From contig NC_091879.1 of assembly GCF_019399895.1 (NCBI RefSeq), positions 1,984,001 through 2,048,000 on the forward strand: a stretch of DNA of 64,000 nucleotides, read 5' to 3'. Source of the DNA: Cardiocondyla obscurior (Eukaryota > Arthropoda > Insecta > Hymenoptera > Formicidae). The translations under genes and the position numbers were made by a program. Numbering within the stretch: the first letter of the stretch is position 1; each line of letters begins with the position of its first letter. This document shows positions 22,899-35,500 of this stretch, in pieces. The notes under the pieces were generated by a model. That model saw only the letters and a program-made list of their open reading frames with translations, was not told the DNA's origin and ran no database searches.

Positions 22899-25800
22899 TG
22901 TGGATGTCGCGCGCCGGCGCCGCCGATTAATTCCTTTCGCAATTTTGTGTGAAATCACGCATAGACTGTTGCTTAATAATTTACGGTGTATTCGGACGTT
23001 CGCGTTTGAAATAAACATTCTCAATTTGTGGAAACGTGTCGCAAAACGGCGTGTACGGATTATTGCTGTATTACTTCCACGCGAGGTCGGCTGTTAAGCA
23101 CAAATAGTTCCTTTACACGTAGATGCTAAATAAGTTTTTTTTTTTTTTTTTTTTTTTGTAACTTTAAAATATTCCATCATGTTGAAAGCAAGTAAAATTA
23201 AAATGAGAATAATTCTGTCGATATACTTCATTGATCGCTTATTACTTGAATGAGAATTGTCAAATCACTTCCCGCGGCGTAATTAAGCGCGGCGATTTGC
23301 CGGCATCGGGCAATCGAGGAGAGAAAACGGGGTCGAGAACTACGAACTCGCCCGTGGCATTTAGATCGGACTTAAACTTCTCGTCCTTGCCGTCTAAAGT
23401 GGATAAGCGATCCGCCGCCGCCGCAAGGAGCGGTCGTCGTAAATAACATGCATCTATTCGCTTTTCTGTCGTGCGTTTCGTCCTGTAAGGTAATACGCTT
23501 ACAGAAATTTTCATGCCGATTTCGCGTCGATCGTACGACGATACAGGCGGCTGTCGCAACCGGCGCAATTATCCCTTGGGCAATCGCGTCGGGGAAAATC
23601 TTTTTGTAATCACCGACGTTTGCGAATGCACTTTGGAGAAATGTGTACCGATACGTAATTGATTTTAAAAATAATGCACTAACGCGAGATGAGGCGATCA
23701 TTGCCCGTTTGTCTGCTCGCGAGAAAGAGAAATAGAGAAGGGAGAAAGGAAAAGGTGAGGGGGAGAGAGGGGGAGGGAGGCTTCGACGTTAAGCCCGGTA
23801 ATTGATGCAACTCTGCATCCGCGTCGGGGACCGCCTCTGTGAGATTTCGATAGCGGTTCGATCGGTGGTAGAACGACGCGGAACAACGGGAGTTGGGTAA
23901 CGGCGAGGTTACGCTAATATTGTCGCGTAGTTTGACGCCGATCGGGTGAAACCGCGGGGCGAAACCGGGTCCCGGGACCCGGGGCTACGCGTTGCGTGGG
24001 ATTTGGAAACAGGAAATAGAAAGCGGCGGCCGCGTTGCGGAAATTTTTGCGCGCTCATCGGGCATTTTAATATCCGAGTAACGGCGAGTGGGAAATCGAC
24101 GTATCCCGCGGCGCGATCGGTCGAATTTCGTTATAGGCGATAAATCACGGCGATCGAATATCGCGTTAACGACGAAGCCCCGGCGCGTACGGCGCGAAAC
24201 GCGTGATTGCGACGCTTGAGAACCGCCGGGTACGGGCAGATCCGTCCATTCTTCGGCGCCTGGTGAATTATTGCTGTCGTTAATTATAATCTTTTAGATA
24301 GAGGTAATTAAAAAGACCCGTGACAAGAAAATTCACGTTACGCCTGACTTACATTTCGCTCCATGCGCCTATTATTTTATCAAAACGAAAAGCAGAAGTC
24401 TTCACGAGGTCTGTTAATGAACTTTTTTCGCCCGATGGATGAAAAGCGTATTCAAAATTGATGAAACTTCGAAATATAATGTAACATGCTTCAAATTTCT
24501 CATTTACGATCATTTCAACACGCGTGGTTATGAAATTAATTTTATCTGATTTTATAAAATTTATAGCAAACCTCTTTACATAACCAGCAAAAAAACATGC
24601 TATTTCCCTCTATATATACTCGTAATATATATACATATATGTACCTAAGTTCTTACATAAAAAGGTTATTAAAATTAATGCGCGTGATAATTAAAAAAAA
24701 ACGCATATGTTACGTGGCAGCAAGGATCAATTAAACTGGTCCCCGCCTTTCGGTCGGCGTTCCTCGTAGAATCGTCGATCCAATTGCGGGAGACAGTGAC
24801 ATTGGTGCCGCTCTACGGTCTCGCATTGCATAAGCGCCGAGCATTGTTTCGCTGGAAACGCTAATTATAATTACCCTCGTTACCGGTCAAGTAATGCTAG
24901 ATATTATTCCGGGATACCGTTGACCCCGAGTTTATTTCGCGGACTTAATGGCCTTTACGATCTCCATAACGATCTCGATGCCGTCCACCGTTTCTCAAAA
25001 GTTTCGCCTTTCAAAAGGCAAGAAAACCTTCATTATCCTTCATTATTTGTCATGCACGTTAACCGTAACACGATTATTCTTTATCTTCTCGAGCAAAGCC
25101 AGCGGACAAAAATAATTGCGTTAAATTATTTCACGCCAATTTGATATTTTGTTCGTAGGTGACGAAAACGTTAAAAAAAAAATTACTTAAAATTGAAAGG
25201 TATTATTTCATAAATAAAAATTGACGTTTCAATGTTTATTGGGCTCAGAATGAGTTAAGTCATCGATTCTGCGATAGAAAGTTCGACCCGGTGACGTCGT
25301 TCAACATACTTCGAATTAATTAGTCAAATTTTACACACTGGCTAATTTGATATGCTAGAGAGTTAGATACGGCTAGTGTCTCCCGGCACGAATTTATCGC
25401 TCAATCTCTTTGAGGTTGATCGCTTTCACCGACAGTTTCGAAACGTGTCGAGCCGACGCATCGCGTGCCCGCAACTTCCTTCGGTCCATTTCGCGTTATC
25501 TATCTCCCATTTCGCGTCCAATTTCTTATACGCTCGACAAATGTAACGTAACCGATCGCTCAGCATTCCGGTGATCAAGCGCCGGTATTCGCGCGCGTTT
25601 ATCGTTGACAGTATCGTAAAAATTACGGTTCGGTTCACGAGTAACTATATTTTTTTTCTCTCATCAATTGTCGACTTCACTTCTACGATCTACGAAATAC
25701 GCTGCACCTGTGTCAATGTTAGCCGGGGAGAGGCAAAGGTTCGTGCTCGATCTGCTTTCGGGATCACTTTCACGCATAATTTCGAAACAGACGGTTTCGT

Positions 25801-28800
25801 CGGATCCTTTTTTCTCCCCGAGGGATCTTAATTAAAACGATCACATCCGATTCCGGGACCGGCGACGAAATCGCGTGCATTTTTTTGCCTCACCCTCTTT
25901 TCTCTCCTCCATACTTTCCTTCCTACCTCTTTTCTACTTCTCTCTCTCTCTCTCTCTCTCTTTATTTTTTTTTCTTTATTTTTTTTTTCTTTCTTTCTTT
26001 CCCTCTTTCTCCTTTCCTTTCTCGCCAATTTCGACCGGTCGCAAACGCAGCCGGTGGTTGCGTCGCCGCTAAAACTGTATATACGCGCGCGACCAACCGG
26101 TGAAAGTGGACGAGAGTGGCCGTCGGTTCACATTGTGCGCCTCGCGGACGTTTTGCGGAAAGACACGACTTCCCGGTCTTCCGATTACGCAACTGGCCGG
26201 ACCAGTTTCGGGGCGGATCGTTTCATGGGCGTCGGAACGGCCCGATCGTGTCCGGTACGTCCCGTCCACGACCGGTTTCCATCTGAATTTATATATAATA
26301 ATTGATCCCCAGAAGCTCTCGTCAGCGTTATCCATCAATATTGCTTAATCCTAGCATTATCAGCCGCGGAGAAACTTCCCTCGTCAATGTCCGCTTTCGT
26401 CAAACGTATCCTTCGCTCTTTATTACGAAAGAAATTGCCGTAGAGATTAAAAAAAAAAAAAAAAGAAAACTATGTGTTTAATTCGCGAAGTTGCTGTTGT
26501 GTCCAGAGGACCGATCATTAATAACCGAAGTTATGAAACTTTTTGGTACTCTTCGATTAATTTATAATGCTGAAAGGCATGATTTAATTAGCGACTATCT
26601 TATGTTTATTATTTACGGTGACGCCTTTGGCCGAAGAGCACGTAACGTAGATAAATTATGTATTCCCGAGAATCAGCTCGAGTTCTTTTCCAGATTAATA
26701 CGCGGCGGATATGCATCGAGCGGAATACGAATCGCCGGTTAGCGCGTAACGAGCCGACGTCTGATGTATCGCGTGAAGTAATATCTCGCTTGCGTCAAGG
26801 AGGAATTTCAAAACGATTTCGGAATAGAAACTTTGAATAACGACGACGCTTAATTACGGCGGGCGGCAATCCACGATTCCGTAATGGGATAGATCGATTT
26901 AAAACTAGCCGGACACGACACGCCGGGCACAGTTTATGCTCTTTTAATGGCATCCGTCGATTTTCACGACTTTTATAGTCACTCCCGAATAAATTAATCG
27001 ATAAATTAATTTAATTCAATGTTTGTAATTTAATATTAATAAATAAATTAATAATCCCGCGTTGAGTCTCGGCTGACAAAATTCTTCTTTGGAATGGTGG
27101 AAATTAATTGAAATGAACCGGTTCGCGGCGGGAATTACCTCTTAATCGTGATAGAAAAGAGACGGGCGGGAGGGGGGAAGAATAATTAGTGCAATTGCGC
27201 GTCGTTAATTCGGCGAGTCAATTGCGAGAATGCGGGAAGTCGACTTCACGGCGAGTCGAAGGATATACGAGAAACCCGCGCGACTGGTATTGAAATCAGG
27301 CATTCCGCTTTCGTCGGAGCGAGTATTACGCGTGAAATGGTATGTATCGCACCGGGGCGATAAGATCAGAAATATTTCCGGTCGCGCGATGAAACGCGGT
27401 ACGCGCTCGATGACGCAAGGCGTTTCTTTTCTGCCGATTTCCGCGTCTTCGGCATTACGCAAGGGCCGCCAGGCGGACCAGTTTTCTGGACAGGGATCAC
27501 CTTTGTACGATTACGGCGGCATACCATTCGCGCAAACAATAACGGCGTTTCCTCCACGTGAAAGCTGACGTCCTACGCGTCGATGCATGCCGCAGAAATC
27601 GGACGGGAGAGCGGTCGTAAAACAAAAGGCTTTAATAAGCGCTCCCGCCGTTGTGTAATTTTACATTAACGTTACAGATTATTTGTGTGCCTAATTTTAC
27701 GCGCACATTCTGAGAGAAAGCATTGTGCTTTTGAAAACACCTGTTTATTATGCAATTACTTATTCAGATAAAAATTATTCCACGTTTCATGAAAATTATA
27801 ATTGCAAAAAAAAAAAAAAAAAAAAAAAATTACAACTTATCTGAATTTATCAAGACTTTTAGTACTAATTAATTATCTAAATATGTATGTGTTATAAAAT
27901 CTTTTGGGTATATTATTCGTTGTAATTTAAAAGAACGCGGTCAAACATCAAGACGTGTAATCGCGTATTTTTTTTTTTTTTGGACTCGAATATAATTTTA
28001 TTATATTTTTAATAATTAATTAATTCAATTCATCAAAATAAAATTAAACTAATGGGGCTGGATTCAAAAGTAACCATATTACTCTCTGAGCTTACCGGTT
28101 ATTCCATGGCAAAAGCGCGATTTCACTCGGGCGCGATTTCGCCAGCTTTCAATTACGCAAGATAAGGGAGCCTGTCTGGCGTGGCTTTTGTCGTCGACTT
28201 GGCTTTTGTGTGGCGCCAATCGGGCGGAATTTTTTTTTTTTTCCTCCCCCAAATATCAAATATTCTGCCTATAACTTCCTTCTTCAGGCGAGAGTCAGAA
28301 CGCCGTTTAACGAGCTCCTTTTGTGCAATAATCGTGGACCTAAAAAGAAGAAGGAAAAAAAAAAAAATAATAATAATAATTCAGTTTAAAAAGCAAGGAT
28401 CCCTGACTCTCGATTTTGTAATCCCGTTAGAAGAATCGGAGTGCCCGGAATCCGACGCTTAGAAAACGAAACCGTTGGCGTAAGGATGACGTAACGACCT
28501 CGGCGAGATGCCGATGGTCGTTTTTACTACGTGATTTTATTTATCTAATCAACAGTGCCAAGAATCACAGGGCCATGATTCGTTCGAGGGCGTTGATTTA
28601 CGCACTCGCTTCCACATTGTGAGAAGAATAGTTATAAAATTAGCCGTCTGTAACAGTTAAACACGATACGTATTAGATGTTTAAATTAATGCTTATAATA
28701 AATGGTATAATAAATGTTTAATATATTAAGTAGCATTACAATTGTACAATAAGATCTACGTAGTAGTAATTTCGTAAATGGACGGGTGCGACTTTTTTAC

Positions 28801-28969
28801 ATCAAGTGAACTGGCACACACACGGGCGCGCACACACACACATACACACGCGCTTGACAAGAATGTACTTTAATGTAATTTATTGCTTGGCAGAAATTAT
28901 TTGCCATTAACTGACCAGATATAATCGAGCGATCAACTGTGTTCGTGTTTAAGGTTTACCGGCGATGTT

Positions 28970-29131
28970 CGTTGATAGAAAGACGTAGTTACTTTTGGTC
29001 TCAACCATAATTTTATGATATTTCTAACTGCAAATATAGTCGATTTAATTATATCATCAACTATACTTGCAATGAAAAATATCATTAAATCATAGTTGAG
29101 GCTAAAAGTGACCTAATGTTTCTTTCAGTGA
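28970..29131. repeat. Palindromic MITE-like element, copy A (best preserved)
   Basis: The left arm runs gtagttacttttggtctcaa and then ccataattttatgatatttc. The right arm mirrors it with aaatatcattaaatcatagt followed by tgaggctaaaagtgacc, and the element ends ctttcagtg. The centre is a cgatttaatt-type AT stretch. The two arms could form a near full-length hairpin. Confidence 0.78.
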
Positions 29132-29233
29132 TATAAGAATGTGATTTGGTACGTTTTGGCAGCCCTCGAATGAAACACTGGGCTATGATAACCCTGAAAA
29201 GTTTTCGAACGTTAGAATTCCTTAAAACTTCCT

Positions 29234-29239
29234 TTTATT
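29234..29239 (-). promoter_or_regulatory. Ance-3: Candidate Ance-3 polyadenylation signal
   Basis: tttatt on the plus strand reads AATAAA on the minus strand, 270 bases past the Ance-3 stop codon. A long T run on the plus strand lies close by, so other signals are possible. Confidence 0.4.
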
Positions 29240-29508
29240 CTTTATATATATTTTTAATATATTTTTTATATTATATTATATATATTTTAATATCCCTATT
29301 TTTTTTTTTTTTTTTTTTTAATGTCTGATGATCAATTAAAAAAGCTCTAAAATTAATACACTGGTCCAAAGATACAAGTAAGAAAGAATTAAAATGACCA
29401 GGACAGCGTGCCATGCCGTTTGAGGGTTAACAGCGCGGCGAGTTCTCTCTTTTAATTCATTGCCATCAATGCTCGATGATAAATCGATTACTTGTCGAGT
29501 TGTTGCGT

Positions 29509-32500
29509 TCAATATAGCGTCGACACGATCCAGAGAATCATCGTGGTGCCTATCGCGACCCAAGGCGCGGTGATGGACGTGCCGCCGTTATAGTAGAAGC
29601 CGCTACCGTACACCTGTAGACCCGCGGTCTCTATGCTCCTTTTGCAAATGTCTCCGTCTAAGTAACAAATGGACACATTATTAAATTAAATCTTATAATT
29701 ATTATATTTTTAAAATCATCGAGAGTAAAAAATATGATGGCTGGATTAAGAAGTAATTATTTTTCTTAATTATGGCTGGATTAAGAAATAACTATTTTTC
29801 TTTCGATGCGAGTCCACCTTTTTTCTTCATGGCCCTGTCTCTTGCCGGTTTCGCGGACACGTTTTTCGGTTTCGTCCTTTCGTCCGGATCACGCGTCGTC
29901 GTTCCGCACGATCGGCGAGCGATTTTAAGGGGGCCTTGCATCTCGGGCCTTGGCCAAACGGCGATTTCTTACGCGCACCGGTTAATCGATCCGATGGAAG
30001 GTGCTGAGCGTGGGGAATGGAAAACGGCACTTAATAGCAACACGTATCTCGTTATCTCCAGCACAATGCGCTTCGGGTATTACTTCATTCGGCTCGCACG
30101 ACGTATTAGCGTGATTTTTTTTTCCCCCGCTTCGCTGGCGCGCCCGAGAAATCACCGATCGCTTTTACGATTGAGCGCTGCTGCTGGAGAAAATGTAATA
30201 ACGTCAATCTCTCTTCTCGGATGAAACGCGATAAGGTAATTGGCCGCTCGCGGTACCGCACAACGTTTTTCAGATTTTTTCTTTCTTTCTTTTTTTTTTT
30301 TTTTTCTTTTAAAGTAAAGTGATCTATCTTTCAATTATAATCGCGGCTGTGTTCTTGCATTCAGCGCGCGTAAATCATACTCTGTACTTTTATTTCGTTA
30401 ATACACTGTGTACTGAGAAAATAATAATGTAATTATGTTCAGATCTAACTATAATTTTATAAGAAGAATATATATTTTTTTTATAAAATAATATAATTAG
30501 AATTATTTATATCACATATTATTTTTATTATATTCTTCTCTATTTAAAAGTCAAATAATCAGCAAAGTGACGGTGACATATCGAGCGATACGCTCGAGCT
30601 GCTCCCTTCGATCTCCGCGCGCGTAACGGTACTTGAAACCGCTTCGGCAAATCATTATCATCGGTCTGATCGAAAAGTTTTCGCTCTTTGTTTTTCCGTT
30701 ATATCGCGCGTGATCCGTAACGGGAGACACGTCGTCGGGGTGAAACGAGTGCGGGGTCCGGCTGAAAGTGAAATTATATGACTGGCGTTCCACGGTTCTT
30801 TCTTTCTGTTTTTTTTTTTTTTTTTTTTTTTTTTAACCGCGATGTTACGCACGAGCGTACATCTGTTACTTCCAACGGAGTCGTCCTCGCGAGAAGGAAG
30901 CTCCGCTTAACGCACCGAACGACCGTTTTGCTGGGGCAAACGCAGATTTATTGCCGCATTTCTCCGGCGAAAACGTGTGCCCTGAGAAAAAAATACAGTT
31001 GCCTCAAGTTATTACGATAGCAACATGATCGTGTCGATTATATTTGTGGCTGAAAATGTCGCGAAATTATATTTGTCTCAGTGGGTGACACCATGGTACG
31101 ATTCTCGGTGAAAAATTTTTTTCTCCGTGGGCTGTTTTCGTTGAAAAACATTAACAAGGCGTGCGCGTACGATATATACGTATGTACTACATCGGCGTTA
31201 TGCAATCGCGGACTGCACGCGTCCGCGTGGCGTTCGGATTCAGGTTAAGCTAACGATACTAATATACGTTGCCTGCATAACCGTTGCAATCGGGTAAAAC
31301 GAACTCCTGCAATGCAAATTGGTTGTTCAGAGCGAACTCTCTAGCATTACGCTCGTGTCTTTTCACTTTCCGCGGCTAGACATGACGAATATCCCTGCCA
31401 TGACTAATCCACCTTCCTATTTCGCGATTTACATTTACCCCCGCCGTCTTCTCCCGTCAACGCGTCTCTTCATCACCGTCAGCATCTTCTTCTTCTTCTC
31501 GGCTTTTCGTATTCGACTATAAATTTACGATATTTTTAATACGACCGAGTCAATAAAAAATTTAACCGAGTCACCATATTTGTCGTTATAAATATCCCGA
31601 AATTATACCCGGGTCCAGAAGTAAGTGCACTTTCCTCTCAACGCGGAATATGATATCGTTTACCTTACCGGGTCCAGGATCCTTCGCCGACGTTCTCGCA
31701 CGTTTTGCCTTTCTTCTTCCCAAGGCGCACGTCGACAACTCTTTGATTTACGCGCAGCATAACGGTTCTACTTTATTTAGGAGAATTCATAACTTATTCC
31801 GCTTCAAGTGCGCCGCCGGTGGCTTACGAAACGCGCGTAATTTATGGGATGAGCACGGCGTCCGCGTATCCAAGTTTCTTCCCTCCGTGCAATGGGTTTT
31901 TATGTAACGCGCGCGACCCGGCGTTAAAGGAATTTGGCAAGATGCACCGTTCGCCGCGCGCGGGCCGTTAATCTCAATAATTTCTCCGCCGGATCGTAAT
32001 TCACAAGTCGGGGAGTGTCGTCATACAATGGACACTCGTAGCGCGCTCGCTGCGGCGAAGTGGCGCGTGGGAACTGCAACCTTCAATCTGTTACAGTAGG
32101 AAATTGCATAATTTGTGGTGAGTTACGTCGAAAGGCAATCGCGCGGCGGCCCCGGCGACGTCATCGGAATCGATCTCTGGCGCGCTGTATCCGGCCGTTG
32201 TAACATTTATCTTTAATTAAGGGTGAACGATATCGCCGTAGATCGGCACGCGAAATGTCGCAATGGAAAAAAAGAAAAAAGAAAAAAAGAAAAAAAAAGA
32301 AAAGAGTGGTTTGAATCGTGCAAACGAGCGGCTTATCTGTTGCTCCTGTCCCCTTTTCTCTTACCGTACGACCAGCCGACCACCTCGCCCGTTCTCAGAT
32401 TCTCGGTCCTCAGCCAGTCCTCTAATGGCCGGAAGTACTCCCGAAGAGCGGATCCGTCTAATCTGAACTCGCCGGTTGCCTCTCGTAGCGTTTCCTGCCA

Positions 32501-35500
32501 CGGGATGGACGAGCCCCTCTCCATTAATCTCCTGTAAACAATAAATTGAGTTGAGTTAGCTGGAGGAGTTTATTGGAATCAATTAAAATGTTCAATAATT
32601 TATATTTTATCGCATCAAATTATTTAATAATTTATATTCTATTCTTATAAATTATTTAATAATTTATTTTCCGTTAAATAAAATATTAATTTATTTATAA
32701 AAATACAAATATACGCGAACTTGTCGAAAAATATAGATCTTTAAATTGATATAGGAAATAATCGATTAATTTTTTATCAGGTTACTTTAATGAAAATATT
32801 TTCGATGGAATTATTTAGCGAGAATACGACTGTTACTGAATGACTAGGGCGTGCAAAAATGCGCGGTATCTTTTGCTTCGTTCCGCGAAATTGTTATTCT
32901 CTCGCGGGGTCGTTAGACGGACGGAATGCACTGCCGGCCAAGAAAAAGAGATTACGCCGTATAGAGCGATTACATAAGGGATAATCTCGATGATTCCCGC
33001 AGGTGAATATTATTCAGTAATGCGGCGCCACATTATGGTGTTTACGGCTCGACGTTTCTTGCTTTTCGCACGGAAACGTCAAACAAGAACGGTTCAATAA
33101 CGTCGAGAATCGAACCGACGAGCGACACGTGGTGCACAATAAAAGCCCGATGGTTTAATAACCTGCGATTTTACAGCCGTCACGATTTCACGGCTCTATC
33201 CATCGGGATACCGTCGTACTTCTATTTGGTTCCGCGCCCCGAACGCCGTAATCAATTCGACGACGAATCGCAACGCGGTTTTAATCCGCGCTACGGGCAG
33301 TACATCTTGCGTTATGACGGTGCGGAATGCCAACGCTAAATTTATTGCGGCCCGTGGTCGTTCGGAATTTCACCGGGAATTTATGTCGACATGGATAATG
33401 TCGATACCTTCGACCTCGCAAAATTGATACAGACTCTTCGCAGGTTGCCCGTACATTTTTAATGTTTCGAAAAAAAAAAAAAAAAAAAAAAAAAAGACCG
33501 GAGTTCTAGTTATTCCTGCAATAATTTTATGAATTCGATTTTCCTTAATTAAATCTAATTTTCATATAATAATATAATCAATTTTTTATATAAGAATAAA
33601 ATCGATAACACAAAAACCACTTTAAAAATTAGTAAAAATTTCTTGTATAAAAATTAAAATAATTAGTATATTAAATCCCGAGAGATAAGCTAAGAATCAA
33701 GAGTTTCGGGAATAGAACGGCTAAGAAGTGTTCCGTTTAAACGACTTTAAAGGCGATGCCGTGGCATCCTGAGAACTGGTGCACATAGGCGGCTGTTTAG
33801 ACGCGCGGCGATTACGCAACGGTGGCGGCGGTATCCCGGGCCGATCTCCCGCGGCCTCTCAAACCGATCGGCGGATCAACAGCGGGCTCTCGCAACTTTT
33901 CCTTTATGCATAATCACGGCGTATCGCAGCTACAGCGCAATGCTCGCCAGACAGATTAACGGGCTCTTAACTCCAACCGAATTTCTTTAAAATCCATTTC
34001 GCTCGATCGTAAAACGTTCCCGTTCTTTTTTTTTATTTTTTTTTTTATCGGCGGATTATATTTAATTTAATGTTTTACTTATATTTCTCTTATTCGGCTA
34101 ATCCCCACGTTTATAGCGGTAACTTTTGCGCGCTTTTACATTCCCGATTTGTGAAACCGGAAGCAATCGGTATATATATCGATATTAAATCAATTAATAG
34201 CGCGCCGCAGGAATGCTCTGCACACCTTCGACTTTGTGTGTATTTAATTAATATGCCGATTGCATTTCAGCTTCGAGGAACGTCTTGCATGGCGTTCAGT
34301 TACACGACGGACTCGCGAAATCAGGTCGCGCGAGAGAAATCAATCTCGGTAATTATCGTATGTACCCGTGATCGCATCGGAATCAAATTCGTGCGTTGAT
34401 TACATCATAGTCCGTCAAACGACTGCGGTTTGTGTTATCAGAAAGTACAACCGGCGAATAATGTCGATTATTATCGCGGCGCCGGCGTCCTAAGAAAGAA
34501 AGAGAGAGAGAGAGAAAGAAACGGAGATATGGGTTTCTCACTGACACCGATTCCGTCGTTCAAACCGTTTCCGGCTACTTGCGTGAAGTAAGACGCATTC
34601 GCGTGTCTGCTACGTCTCGCTCGTGGAAAATGATTCAATTGGGGGAAAAAAAAAAGAAAAAAAAAATAATTATTTGTCTCGGACAGCTCAATTTTTCTGT
34701 CAATTTGACTCTTCCTCTCTCTCTTTCTCTTGCTCGTTATTTCAGTCTTCGGTCGCAATTTATATCGATCACATAATTTCCGGTGTTTGACACGTAGGCG
34801 AAATCGGTACTTTCCTGCCGACGGTGCAGTTTCGCAATGCCGCGATGCTGCGTAGAGGCGAATGCTTTCCTGGCGTTGGTGTGTCAACAAGCAGGTGCAT
34901 AAACTTATCGCGAAAGTATAATAAAGAACGGCAGGCGGGCTCTTCTCGCTAGAATTAATTTCGGAATAGTCAATTAAAAGATACCTAATAAATTCGAGAG
35001 GAGTGAAATTTCTGGACGATTTACCGCCGCAATTAATTATCCCGACTAACATCTCAATATAATCCTTGAATAATTAATTACGTCTAAAAATAGACTCTTA
35101 TCTTGTTTCAACAAGATTTAGAAAAAGTATTTATTTAAAGCATTGTATTTAAAAAGTAACGAAATATTTAAACAAACTAGAATCCAAATTAAAGAACCCT
35201 CTTTTTAATCGTGAATTTTTCGCAGAAGACACTTTTACGAATTTTTGATACTTCGAAGATAAGTAATAAAAAAAATTAAAGAAGATTTCGCGTAAATGAC
35301 GGGGTTGGACTTCCAGTTTCGCGGGAAATTTCGGATCGGACGATGAAAGTACCACTGGAAGATTCGCAAATAACCGCGGATTACTCTAACCGAACGGATG
35401 TGTAACGACGAGTTGAAACGGATATGATTGCGCTTCCATTGTCGGTCATTTAAATCGCGTTTCGGTTTCTGCGATCGTGGGCTGGGGTGATTTCATGGCA

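Larger units (their letters stand above)
16561..29508. other. 13-kb gene-poor interval between nimA and Ance-3
   Basis: Open frames here are short, low-complexity and lack splice or family support. What can be seen is palindromic MITE-like copies (22261-22400, 22516-22732, 28970-29131, and an arm near 19950-20030) and a second repeat family at 22741-22898. There are also long homopolymers (T at about 23135-23157, A at about 27807-27829), a CT microsatellite at about 25941-25960 and a CA/CG repeat at about 28817-28855. A G-rich stretch lies at 23757-23780. The left end should contain the nimA promoter and the right end the Ance-3 3' untranslated region. Confidence 0.55.

Noticed and set aside
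29772..30224. 150-codon plus-strand frame in the last Ance-3 intron
   Set aside because: No recognisable domain and no splice context. Probably chance in CpG-rich DNA.
34471..35052. 193-codon minus-strand frame in the Ance-3 intron
   Set aside because: It includes microsatellite-encoded Ser/Leu and Lys/Phe runs and has no domain, splice or family support.
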